Below are positions 26,335-36,081 of a stretch of 64,000 nucleotides of DNA, in pieces. How positions within the stretch are numbered: position 1 is the stretch's first letter; the number at the start of each line of letters is the position of its first letter. The DNA lies in the NCBI RefSeq assembly GCF_001931755.2, contig NZ_CP015510.2, positions 620,001-684,000 on the forward strand. The letters run 5' to 3'. Position numbers and translations under genes: made by a program. Below the pieces are notes generated by a model. That model saw nothing but the letters and a program-made list of their open reading frames with translations, did not search any database and had not been told where the DNA came from. Source of the DNA: Wolbachia endosymbiont of Folsomia candida. Its GTDB lineage: Bacteria > Pseudomonadota > Alphaproteobacteria > Rickettsiales > Anaplasmataceae.

Positions 26335-28324
26335 AAGGCAGTATAAACTGAAAGATAAAGCGCAACAAATGGGATGGTCTCAGAATGCCATAAGAGTTTT
26401 AGATGATGATTTAGGGATTTCAGGAGCTCAAGCTAATAATCGAGAAGATTTTAAAATATTAGTTGCTGATGTATCAATGGGAAAAGTAGGAGCCGTGTTT
26501 GTACTGGAAGCGTCGAGATTATCTAGATCTTGCAGTGATTGGCATAGATTACTGGAATTATGTGCTTTAACAGATACATTGATTATAGATGAAGATGGTT
26601 GTTACAATCCTAATGACTTCAACGACCAATTGGTACTTGGGCTAAAAGGAACGATATCACACGCAGAGTTGCATTTCATCCGTGCTAGACTTTTAGGAGG
26701 TAAGGTAAATAAGGCTAAGAAAGGAGAGCTTCGATTTCCTCTCCCAGTAGGATTTTGCTATGATGATGAAGGTAATACTAGATTTGACGATAATGAGCAA
26801 GTAAGAAGTGTGATTCAATTATTGTTTAAAGTATTTAAAGAAAAGGGCAGTGCTTATGGAGTAGTACATCATTTTGGTAAGAACAAAATACAGTTTCCAA
26901 AACGAGCATATGGTGGTATTTGGAAAGGAAAGTTAATATGGGGAGCACTGACACATTCTAGGGTATGTTCAGTATTAAAAAACCCTTCTTATGCTGGAGC
27001 TTATGTTTATGGTCGCTTTAAATATCAGAAAAAATTATCAAGTACTGGATTGGTCAAGACAACAGTAGTTCGCCTACCGACAGAAGCCTGGCATACAATG
27101 ATAAAAAACCACCACGAAGGTTATATAACGTGGGAAGAATATGTAGCAAATAAAAAGGTTTTAGCAAATAATCAAACCAGTGGAGAAGAGAATATGCTAC
27201 CTACAGCAGTACGAGAAGGATTGGGATTATTGCAGGGATTATTAATTTGTAGTTACTGCGGCTGTCGTCTTACTGTAAGGTATAAGAGCAAAGGTGGTGT
27301 TCTTGCTGTTTATGAATGTAATTGGAAAAAGAAGTGGGGAGAAGATAGTAAGAGTTGTTTTTCTGTTTATGGAAATCCTCTGGATGAAGCTATCGTAAAA
27401 AGAGTATTGGAAGTCATGGAACCTGCGCAAATTGAGATTGCCGTAAAAGCATTTGAAGAATTGGAGCAACGAGGTCACATGCTAGATAAACAATGGCAAA
27501 TGCAGATAAAAAGAGCAGATTATGAAGTACAACTGGCACAGAGACGTTATGAAGAAGTAGACCCATCAAATCGCCTAGTAGCTGGAACATTGGAGAAACG
27601 TTGGAACGAAGCTTTAATAGCATTGGAAGAAGCACAGAATCAATATGATGAATATAAGAAAAATGATGTACTTACAGCTACAAAACAACAAAAAGAGAAA
27701 GTGTTGGCACTAGCTCAGGACTTACCACGCTTATGGAATGCAGAATCAACAAGTGCAAGAGATCGAAAGCGTATTTTACGACTTCTAGTTAAGGATATTA
27801 CTGTTGAAAAACTACGTAGTGAACAAAAAGCAGTACTACATATACGCTGGCAAACAAATGCTATAGAGGACTTAGAGGTGCAATTGCCAAAAAAATCCTA
27901 TGACAGATGGAGGCATTCAGATGATATAATTGATCGGATAAGACAGCTATCGAAAACAATGACTGATGAACAAATTATTAGTTTGTTAAACCAAGAGGGG
28001 CTGACAACAAATAAAGGTAATCCTTTTACTATAAAAAGTATGAAATGGATTCGATTTAAACATAAGATCCCAGCACTATGTAATCAAAAATCTGAAGAAG
28101 AGTTATCAGTGAAACAAGTTGCAGAAAAATTCAATGTCAGTCATTACGTAGTACGTTATTGGATTGAACGTAAGTTTATTAATGCACGACGTATTGGTGA
28201 AAGGTTCTGGATATCGATAAGTTTAGAACAAGAACTGGAGTTAAAAAAACGTATTGAGAGCTCTTCTAAAATAGCAATTGCAAGGTTGAAATCACAAAAA
28301 CAAATTGAAGGAGGTGTATTATGA
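26231..28324 (+). CDS. Large serine recombinase (right-arm copy)
   Basis: 697 residues. Catalytic domain about 14-160 (VYLRQSTMGQVRLNQEST; DDDLGISGAQANNREDFK; VFVLEASRLSRS); recombinase domain 175-300 (GFCYDDEG; LKNPSYAGAYVYGR); Zn ribbon with CSYCGC near 340; coiled coil about 400-490; C-terminal HTH (SVKQVAEKFNVSHYVVRYW). The YxRQST-type catalytic motif is typical of a widespread transposon-borne branch. Its TGA stop at 28322-28324 is immediately followed, in the same frame, by the resumed IS110 transposase. Ribosome-binding site CGGAGGAT. Because it lies in a self-contained element inside IS110, it is more likely the element's own transposase than the prophage integrase. Confidence 0.95.
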   Translation: MTAHKIQNHHILKPAYVYLRQSTMGQVRLNQESTERQYKLKDKAQQMGWSQNAIRVLDDDLGISGAQANNREDFKILVADVSMGKVGAVFVLEASRLSRSCSDWHRLLELCALTDTLIIDEDGCYNPNDFNDQLVLGLKGTISHAELHFIRARLLGGKVNKAKKGELRFPLPVGFCYDDEGNTRFDDNEQVRSVIQLLFKVFKEKGSAYGVVHHFGKNKIQFPKRAYGGIWKGKLIWGALTHSRVCSVLKNPSYAGAYVYGRFKYQKKLSSTGLVKTTVVRLPTEAWHTMIKNHHEGYITWEEYVANKKVLANNQTSGEENMLPTAVREGLGLLQGLLICSYCGCRLTVRYKSKGGVLAVYECNWKKKWGEDSKSCFSVYGNPLDEAIVKRVLEVMEPAQIEIAVKAFEELEQRGHMLDKQWQMQIKRADYEVQLAQRRYEEVDPSNRLVAGTLEKRWNEALIALEEAQNQYDEYKKNDVLTATKQQKEKVLALAQDLPRLWNAESTSARDRKRILRLLVKDITVEKLRSEQKAVLHIRWQTNAIEDLEVQLPKKSYDRWRHSDDIIDRIRQLSKTMTDEQIISLLNQEGLTTNKGNPFTIKSMKWIRFKHKIPALCNQKSEEELSVKQVAEKFNVSHYVVRYWIERKFINARRIGERFWISISLEQELELKKRIESSSKIAIARLKSQKQIEGGVL

Positions 28325-28336
28325 AGTTATCGTGCT

Positions 28337-28507
28337 ATACGTTATAGTCCTTACTTGAAAAGTTTCTATGAAAATGTGAAAAAAAGGCGTGGTTCTGCTA
28401 AGGCCATTATTGCTACTGCTAGGAAATTCCTGACAACCATTTTCTATACGCTTAAAAAGAACTGGATTTTTAAAGATTTCACAAAATTTGAATTTTTTAT
28501 TGGATAA
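28337..28507 (+). pseudogene. IS110 transposase, C-terminal part
   Basis: 56 codons (IRYSPYLKSFYENVKKRRGS, AKAIIATARKFLTTIFYTLK, then KNWIFKDFTKFEFFIG and TAA 28505-28507) forming the normal C-terminal helices of an IS110 transposase. In frame with 24907-25752 once the nested element is removed, and in frame with the serine recombinase across its TGA. Confidence 0.9.
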
Positions 28508-28543
28508 TAATCGTGAAGGAAAATATGGAACCTTAGTTTTATA

Positions 28544-28610
28544 AGCTAATGAATATGTGCATAAGTACTTAAAATATGTGGGGACATACTTATACACATA
28601 TTCATTAGCT
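28544..28610. repeat. 24-bp interrupted palindrome after radC
   Basis: AGCTAATGAATATGTGCATA and TATACACATATTCATTAGCT pair with one mismatch around a 19-nt loop. The left half includes the reconstructed radC stop codon (TAA 28547-28549). It could act as a terminator hairpin for radC or be a miniature palindromic repeat; there is no T-run, so a simple rho-independent terminator is not certain. Confidence 0.65.
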
Positions 28611-28770
28611 ACATTAATTTAAAAAAGATTAATTAAAAACTTGGTGTTTTTGTTGCCAATGAAACAACTTTTGATTGAATCAGATGGCACAGTAATAAAT
28701 AAAAAATTGTATTAGAGCTGAATTTTATATCAGAAAATGTTTTGGGTAATGCAAAAAATCATTATTGACT

Positions 28771-28875
28771 TTTATGCAATTTAGAGCTGCTGAGAAATTG
28801 CTGACAGAAATTTTCTACACACTTAAAAATAACTGGGTTTTTAAAGATTTTACAAAATATGAAATTTATAATTGA
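28771..28875 (+). pseudogene. Second IS110 transposase C-terminal remnant
   Basis: 34 codons ending in TGA: FRAAEKLLTEIFYTLKNNW then VFKDFTKYEIYN. It aligns with the end of the IS110 transposase 370 bp upstream but differs at many positions, so it comes from another IS110 member. The rest of that element is missing. Confidence 0.55.
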
Positions 28876-28934
28876 CAACAATCATAGGAGCTTTGCTGAA
28901 AATAAGTTACTGTAGTAAGATTTAAGGATTAACT

Positions 28935-29831
28935 ATGAAACTACTATTGCAGACATCTCTAGAAGTCAAAAAACATTGTGAAAGCTTGGATAACAAAGGG
29001 AAACAAGAGCTTTACAGACAGGTGCTGGAAGAAGCAAAAGTAGCAATTGAAAGTAACGACATTGATCAGCTAAAAAAACTGAGTGAGGCTGCAGTTGCAA
29101 TGGAAGAAGTAAGTGAAAAAGAGTTGCTTGAATCCTTTGACGATGAAAATCCGCTTAAGGAAGCAAATATCGTAGTAGAGAGAGATGGGTTAACCAATTA
29201 TCTGTTTAGTCTTGGTGATTCATCGAAACTCTACGACTTAAGAGAAAATAAAGAAGAAGCGCTTTACCAAGCAATCAAATCAGATGATGTTGAGTTGGTT
29301 AAACACGTATTGATAGTGCTACTGTCGAGTGATTTTGAAGGAAAGGTAGATCTAAAGGGTTTGGTAAAATTGCTATCAAAGGGTTATGAAGAGTTGAATC
29401 TTTCGAAGGATATGAAAAATTACCTTGAAAGGAAGATAGGGTTTTGCAGATTTTTGTGTGATTTTAAGTTTGACGAAGATCCCATAGAGTTATTTGCAAA
29501 TCGGTCAGAGGTTGACTATGAAATAGATAAGTTTCTGCTTTCTTTGATTACAAAAAAGACAAAGGAAGAAGAGCTACTTTCTGAAATAAGCAGTATGATT
29601 GAGCTTCTAAAAAAGTATGAAAAATTTGACGGATTGGAATATAAGATCAGAAGATTAAAATCAGAACTTGAAAGCGGAAAAAGTAAATATTCAACTGAAG
29701 TCATTCGTGATAGCATTAAAGAACGGGAAAAGGAAATGGAGGAAATTAAAGAAAAGTACATCAAGTCAGTTGATTTAATTGATGAAAGGAAAAGGCTAGT
29801 GAAACAACTGCTAAGAACAGTAGCTCAATAA
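28935..29831 (+). CDS. Hypothetical protein of a three-member local family (complete copy)
   Basis: 298 residues, complete. N-terminal helices (HCESLDNKGKQELYRQVLEE; LKKLSEAAVAMEEV), a degenerate ankyrin-like pair (NKEEALYQAIKSDDVELVKH), then a conserved ELFANRSEVDYEIDKFL block. A C-terminal coiled coil (about 205-295, Glu/Lys-rich) follows. Related copies lie at 17188-17808 (truncated) and 59048-59901 (frameshifted). All lie next to recombination junctions or mobile genes. Function unknown; the predicted protein is soluble. Confidence 0.65.
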   Translation: MKLLLQTSLEVKKHCESLDNKGKQELYRQVLEEAKVAIESNDIDQLKKLSEAAVAMEEVSEKELLESFDDENPLKEANIVVERDGLTNYLFSLGDSSKLYDLRENKEEALYQAIKSDDVELVKHVLIVLLSSDFEGKVDLKGLVKLLSKGYEELNLSKDMKNYLERKIGFCRFLCDFKFDEDPIELFANRSEVDYEIDKFLLSLITKKTKEEELLSEISSMIELLKKYEKFDGLEYKIRRLKSELESGKSKYSTEVIRDSIKEREKEMEEIKEKYIKSVDLIDERKRLVKQLLRTVAQ

Positions 29832-29975
29832 CTGGGATAACGTTCGCGCTGAAGTGGCTAAAGAGTCTTTTTGCAATTTTTGTGTTTCATCAGGGTAAAG
29901 GCATAGCTATATAACGTCTATACATGTACTGGACTAAGTGAACTTGTTACTTTAGCTCTCATTTAACCTTCCTCT

Positions 29976-30560
29976 CTACCTTCTTTTTGGTCTCTCTACA
30001 GCTTGATGAGTTGCCGCAACTTTGACATCAGACACTGACGTAGTAGGTTGCTCTGTTACCCAATCCGGCTTTGCTCTGCCTTTCTCCCATTTAGCAAATC
30101 TCATTTTTTCCTGCAGATAATATTTTCTATAAGCTTCTACAGCATCATTACATTTATGTTGCTCTGGTAGTGCTTGTACAAAAGCTTGCATATCAGTTGA
30201 TTGAAAAATGAGCAAATTTTTATTACTATCACACCAATCTATTACTTTTTCTGACTTATGCTCTTTTTTATACCGGTAAGTATACTCTTTACATAATTCT
30301 TTTCCGTGGGTTATTAACCAATCGAAATTTTCTTTTGATTCTCTTGCCCATACAGAACAAGGGTGATTTTTGTGAGTAAGTTTATATGGAACTGATATAC
30401 TCTTATCTGTAATGCTTACTAACGGACCTGACTCTTTTGCTACCCAAAAAACACTACTTAATAATTGAGCAGTTTCCAACACCATCTTTACCACATGCTT
30501 ATCACACAACATTTGTGCTGCAATTACTGGGTCTTCATGTAGTACAAAAATATTCATCAC
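29976..30560 (-). CDS. Uncharacterised phage-type protein
   Basis: 194 residues. The conserved-looking segments MNIFVLHEDPVIAAQMLCDK, HVVKMVLETAQLLS, LTHKNHPCSVWARES and YRKYYLQEKMRFAKWEKG resemble a family I associate with marine phage genomes; I do not know its function. The pattern of His/Cys/Asp near the N-terminus (DEDP..A..LCDKHVVKM) suggests a metal- or nucleotide-handling enzyme. The last 25 residues look disordered. Confidence 0.65.
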   Translation of the reverse strand: MMNIFVLHEDPVIAAQMLCDKHVVKMVLETAQLLSSVFWVAKESGPLVSITDKSISVPYKLTHKNHPCSVWARESKENFDWLITHGKELCKEYTYRYKKEHKSEKVIDWCDSNKNLLIFQSTDMQAFVQALPEQHKCNDAVEAYRKYYLQEKMRFAKWEKGRAKPDWVTEQPTTSVSDVKVAATHQAVERPKRR

Positions 30561-30771
30561 ACCTCACTTTAGCTTAATCTATTATATCAAGTAGGTATGC
30601 CAAATTCAAAATAAATCTGTTGTTATTTCAATTTTTTCTGCTTCTTTCTTCTGTTACTTGTACGTATTTTATAATAAGTTATTTTCATTCTAGTTGTAAT
30701 TGAAATTAAGATTTTTATATATCAGTATGATTACTATGATAATGAACTAAATTATATAATTAATTGAAAAT

Positions 30772-31683
30772 TTAATGAATACTTTCTTTTTGAAGTTTCT
30801 CGATCTCGCTAATAGGTAATCCAGTAAATTTAGCAACGGTGTTAACATCCATGTTATCAGCAAGCATTGACTTTGCTACTTCAATTTCCCTTGCTTTTCT
30901 ACCTTCTTCTCTGCCTTCTTCCCTACCTGCTTTTTTGCCTTCATCTTTAGCATCATCAAGCCGTTGTTCCCAAATAGCTGCCTCTTTCTGTACACTCAAA
31001 ATTCTTTCTTCATATGCTGCTAGATCTTTTTTATCCCAGCTAAACCTATCTAATTCATCGTACGCTAACTTTATTATTGGTGCTTGTTCAGCAATCTTCT
31101 TTAGGTCTTCATCTGTTGTATCTTCTGCGTATTTAAAGAAATAACACCAACGTTCTACTATGTTTTCTAGTTGCTCTACTTCACTTTTAGGAAATTTAGG
31201 TAGCTCAATAAAGATAAACTGCAAATCTTTTAAGTAATGTCCATTGGTTTTGATATCGCGTATATTGTGAGTAGATAAGTAATCAATCTCTTCAGGAAAC
31301 AAGTTACAATTGGAAACAGCTATGAAATAAACTATCTTTAAATCAATGTAATTACCAGATTTATCTAATTGTCTTGAGTAAGCTTGAGCAGCATATAATT
31401 GAGCGCGTTTTTCAAAACCCTTATCTCTAGCAACCTGCATTTCAACAACATATCTCGCACCACTTGAATCCTTGCAAAGAATATCAACTATACTTTGTTT
31501 ATCAGAAGCAATCTCGGGATTCATAATAGTACTAAGAAACTCCACTTCTTGTATTGCATTTTCCTCACCGAACCCCAAAATATCATTTAAAAAATGGATA
31601 AGAATATTTTGATTTTTTTCAGTACCAAAGATTCGTTTGAACGTTAAGTCGCATTTTGGATCTAGAAACTTAGAAATAGCCAT
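30772..31683 (-). CDS. Rpn-family PD-(D/E)XK nuclease (transposase-like)
   Basis: 303 residues. The N-terminus FLDPKCDLTFKRIFGTEKNQ, followed by IVDILCKDSSGARYVVEMQV, gives the D...ExQ core of the PD-(D/E)XK nuclease fold of recombination-promoting (Rpn/YhgA-like) nucleases. The C-terminal third has EEGREEGRKA repeats and ends in a small helical domain. Such genes are multicopy in Wolbachia. Complete and on its own between intergenic regions. Confidence 0.88.
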   Translation of the reverse strand: MAISKFLDPKCDLTFKRIFGTEKNQNILIHFLNDILGFGEENAIQEVEFLSTIMNPEIASDKQSIVDILCKDSSGARYVVEMQVARDKGFEKRAQLYAAQAYSRQLDKSGNYIDLKIVYFIAVSNCNLFPEEIDYLSTHNIRDIKTNGHYLKDLQFIFIELPKFPKSEVEQLENIVERWCYFFKYAEDTTDEDLKKIAEQAPIIKLAYDELDRFSWDKKDLAAYEERILSVQKEAAIWEQRLDDAKDEGKKAGREEGREEGRKAREIEVAKSMLADNMDVNTVAKFTGLPISEIEKLQKESIH

Positions 31684-32219
31684 AACCGAGATACCTGAAA
31701 AACCATTGATAATTATACATCATTTATGATAAATATTCAACGTTTTTGTTGTGTTTTGCTTAACATCATTTTTATAAATACCTCTGTAAAGTAGCTAAAA
31801 AGCCTAATAAGCAAATTCATTTTTTCAGTGTAGACGATTGACCTCCCAAAAAACACAAGCGCATAAGCTCAATCACGATTACCTACCATCGAGAGGACGG
31901 ATCTGTCAATCGCCCACTCCTCTATTATAAAATACTTGAAAATAGTATTCAACTTTTTTTAGCAGAAAGATTTCAATAGAAAGCGGTGTTTGTTGCTATA
32001 ATAGATGATAATATTTAGCTGCAGCTCTCATTAATAGTAAATTTATGTCTAATTTCAAGTTTCAGGTGTATTCATTTTTAAACTGACTGTTTTACGCGCC
32101 ATTAGAACACCGTTTTAGGCTTGGATGGTCAATCTTCTTGTCTTTTGCTATTACCTCTATAAATCCACTTATAAGCCCGGTAAATATATTCTCCATTTTC
32201 GCATGGTTTTATGCTAGCG
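31684..32219. other. Intergenic region with a possible structured RNA
   Basis: 536 bp without a convincing gene. At 31835-31842 CGATTGAC pairs with GTCAATCG at 31905-31912, enclosing 62 nt that include a short GAGAGGACGG segment and are clearly less AT-rich than the surroundings. This could be a small RNA of unknown class. At 32100-32215 the minus strand shows a short decayed reading frame (CENGEYIYRAYKWIYRGNSK) with a stop after RQED. Confidence 0.35.
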
Positions 32220-32465
32220 TTATGAAGTTGTTTTCTTACTATTTATTAAAATCTTAACTTCAAAATCTAGTCTTACCAAAAGCATAAGAAGCTTATCTAA
32301 TGAAAAGTTTGCAGTGTTTAATCTTTTAATCATGGAAATGTTTGAAAGAGGAATTTGTAGAACATGTGCGGCTTTTTTACTGTTCCATTTATTATCTATT
32401 GCCTTATTTATCATTTGAATTAACATGGCTTTTATATTAGTGTTAGTAGTATTTAATGTCTCCAT
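32220..32465 (-). CDS. Small XRE/HigA-like HTH protein
   Basis: 81 residues: IKAMLIQMINKAIDNKWNSK, KAAHVLQIPLSNISMIKRL and the FSLDKLLMLLVRLDFEVKI tail. This is the same one-domain HTH type as at 34471-34731 and in the interrupted gene at 21821-22214. Such proteins are commonly antitoxin-like repressors encoded beside RelE-type toxins, but no toxin is adjacent here. Confidence 0.75.
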   Translation of the reverse strand: METLNTTNTNIKAMLIQMINKAIDNKWNSKKAAHVLQIPLSNISMIKRLNTANFSLDKLLMLLVRLDFEVKILINSKKTTS

Positions 32466-32520
32466 TCATCTTAATCATTATATTAGAATTAACATAAAAT
32501 TAGCAGAATCTTTATATAAA

Positions 32521-34470
<1,950 letters not shown>

Positions 34471-34731
34471 TTACCCCACTACATGTAGCTCATTAGCCTT
34501 CTTCACAGTAATTTCCACTTCATAACCCAATAGAGATAAGAACATGAAAATCCTGTCTAAGCTAAATCCTTTTGTTTTCAAATTTACAATTGCAGATACT
34601 TTCGGTTGATCGATCTTGAGTACATCTGCAGCCTTTTTTTGAGTCCAACCATTTGCCTTAATTATATTTCTAACAATGCTCAACATCTCTGTTTTAACAT
34701 TATTGCCATTTGCTATAATTGTCTTTTCCAT
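34471..34731 (-). CDS. Small XRE/HigA-like HTH protein upstream of ligA
   Basis: 86 residues with NGWTQKKAADVLKIDQPKVS as helix-turn-helix and FSLDRIFMFLSLLGYEVEIT as the conserved C-terminal strand. Its stop is 3 bp before the ligA start, so the two are probably co-transcribed, which would place an essential ligase behind a mobile-element-type repressor. Confidence 0.8.
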   Translation of the reverse strand: MEKTIIANGNNVKTEMLSIVRNIIKANGWTQKKAADVLKIDQPKVSAIVNLKTKGFSLDRIFMFLSLLGYEVEITVKKANELHVVG

Positions 34732-34755
34732 AATTTATACCTCTCTAATTCAGCT

Positions 34756-35598
34756 TTATATTCCATAACTATTTCCAGCTTTTACTATCCCCCTATGCAG
34801 TAATAATAGCTCCACTATCTCCTGATTATTCTTTGCAATTGCTATACCAAGTGCAGTCAAATTGCCTTCAACATCAGCTCTTACATAAACATTTGCTCCA
34901 TTGCTTACCAGTATTTCAACCATTTCTTTGTTATTCTTCATGACTGCAGCATGTAATGGAGTACAGCAGTGTTTACCGCCTAATGCATTAACGTTAGCTC
35001 TATTCCGTAGCAGAATTTCTGCTGTTGATTTATGACCATGGGCAACCGCTAAATGTAATGGTGTATAAAAATCTCCATCTAAGTCATTAATATTGCAACT
35101 AGCTCTTTTTATAAACATTGACAATATTCCGTCATACCCACACTTTGCAGCTATATGAAAAGGAGTGTTCAGGCAATTATCCTGACGGTTTATATCAGCT
35201 CCATATTGCAGTAAAGTTTGAACCGTTTCCTGATGATTAAATAATGCAGCAAGGAAAAGAGGTGTCCTGCCATAGATATCTTTAGCATTAACATTTCCTT
35301 CACTTATAATTAGAGCTTCAAGAATATTGCTATATCCATATTGGGCTGCCAAGTGAATAGCAGTATTGCCTTCGTTATCCTTAGCATTAACGTTTATTCC
35401 GCACAAAACGAGGAAATTAACAACCCTTTTGCAATTCCATTTACAAGCAAAACGTAGACACTTTATACCGAGTTTAGTATTCGCAACAACGCTTGTAATT
35501 ATGTAAAAAGGAAGTGAAAGTATCGTAAGTACTCTATCCCTCTTAATTTTTCTGACTATAGCCACTAACTCCTTATCGATATCCATACTAGCCTCCAC
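34756..35598 (-). CDS. Ankyrin-repeat protein
   Basis: 280 residues. A hydrophobic N-terminal stretch (LTILSLPFYIITSVVA, about 23-38) is followed by six or seven ankyrin repeats (for example DNEGNTAIHLAAQYGYSNIL, YGRTPLFLAALFNHQETVQT, FYTPLHLAVAHGHKSTAEIL). Ankyrin proteins of Wolbachia and its prophages are candidates for binding host proteins. The hydrophobic segment could be a membrane anchor. Confidence 0.88.
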   Translation of the reverse strand: MEASMDIDKELVAIVRKIKRDRVLTILSLPFYIITSVVANTKLGIKCLRFACKWNCKRVVNFLVLCGINVNAKDNEGNTAIHLAAQYGYSNILEALIISEGNVNAKDIYGRTPLFLAALFNHQETVQTLLQYGADINRQDNCLNTPFHIAAKCGYDGILSMFIKRASCNINDLDGDFYTPLHLAVAHGHKSTAEILLRNRANVNALGGKHCCTPLHAAVMKNNKEMVEILVSNGANVYVRADVEGNLTALGIAIAKNNQEIVELLLLHRGIVKAGNSYGI

Positions 35599-35620
35599 TA
35601 TTAAAGTCTGTAATTTGTTG

Positions 35621-35878
35621 CTAGCGCCCTAGGACGTTAGTGACCATAAATGGACTTAGACGTTCTTGATAATTTAAGGATTTTTGATTAAGATGATAGT
35701 TAAGCCCTTCTTCCAGATTGCGTGTGTCGAAAACAACATTTTGAGGAGAAGGCATTCGTTCACTTTTCAACCATTCATTTTCAAACCTTACGCTTTTTAA
35801 TTTGCTCGAAAAACTGTGTAAGATCTGTTTTATAACAATCAAAAGATCATTATCTTGTACAATTTTCTTATTTTGCAT
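35621..35878 (-). CDS. Small hypothetical protein
   Basis: 85 residues, not recognised. Starts MQNKKIVQDNDLLIVIKQIL; helical and basic, with no transmembrane segment. It lies 22 bp upstream of the ankyrin gene on the same strand and may be co-transcribed with it. The 203 bp upstream (35879-36081) shows no gene. Confidence 0.5.
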   Translation of the reverse strand: MQNKKIVQDNDLLIVIKQILHSFSSKLKSVRFENEWLKSERMPSPQNVVFDTRNLEEGLNYHLNQKSLNYQERLSPFMVTNVLGR

Positions 35879-36081
35879 ATAACCTCACATTATTACCAAA
35901 CTGTTATAGTTTACAGTGATAGATATTAACAAAATATTGACTGGCATGCAACTCTAGTTAGAAGGTAAATAAATTAATTCTCTCTAGTCGAGAAAGTTAA
36001 TAATTAGTACTAATATATAAATAGAAATAGAGAAGTATTTAATAAATATAAAATAGGTAAAAAAATATAGCTAGAAATGCG

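Larger units (their letters stand above)
25753..28334 (+). mobile_element. Serine-recombinase/DUF5372 mobile element nested in IS110
   Basis: A 2,582-bp insertion in the transposase gene, flanked by CT (25751-25752 and 28335-28336; GCT if extended by one base), as expected for a serine recombinase with a 2-bp crossover. Removing it with one CT restores ...TWVA-IRYSPYLKSFYEN... in frame. It carries three consecutive reading frames: DUF5372-like, a small ORF and the large serine recombinase. No terminal inverted repeats were seen. Confidence 0.85.
24649..28536 (+). mobile_element. IS110-family insertion sequence, itself interrupted
   Basis: The boundaries are deduced because joining 24648 to 28537 repairs radC; TTAG occurs at both junctions (24645-24648 and 28533-28536). 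Without the nested element at 25753-28336 the IS is 1,304 bp, a normal IS110 length. It has a long non-coding left end (258 bp) and a short right end (29 bp after the transposase stop), the IS110-group layout. Confidence 0.85.
25753..28905. repeat. Large inverted repeat, right arm (3,153 bp)
   Basis: Partner of 17838-20990. It contains the whole serine-recombinase element, the IS110 3' end, the radC tail, a palindrome and a second IS110 remnant. It ends 29 bp before the hypothetical gene at 28935, where identity drops abruptly to paralogue-level similarity. Confidence 0.95.
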
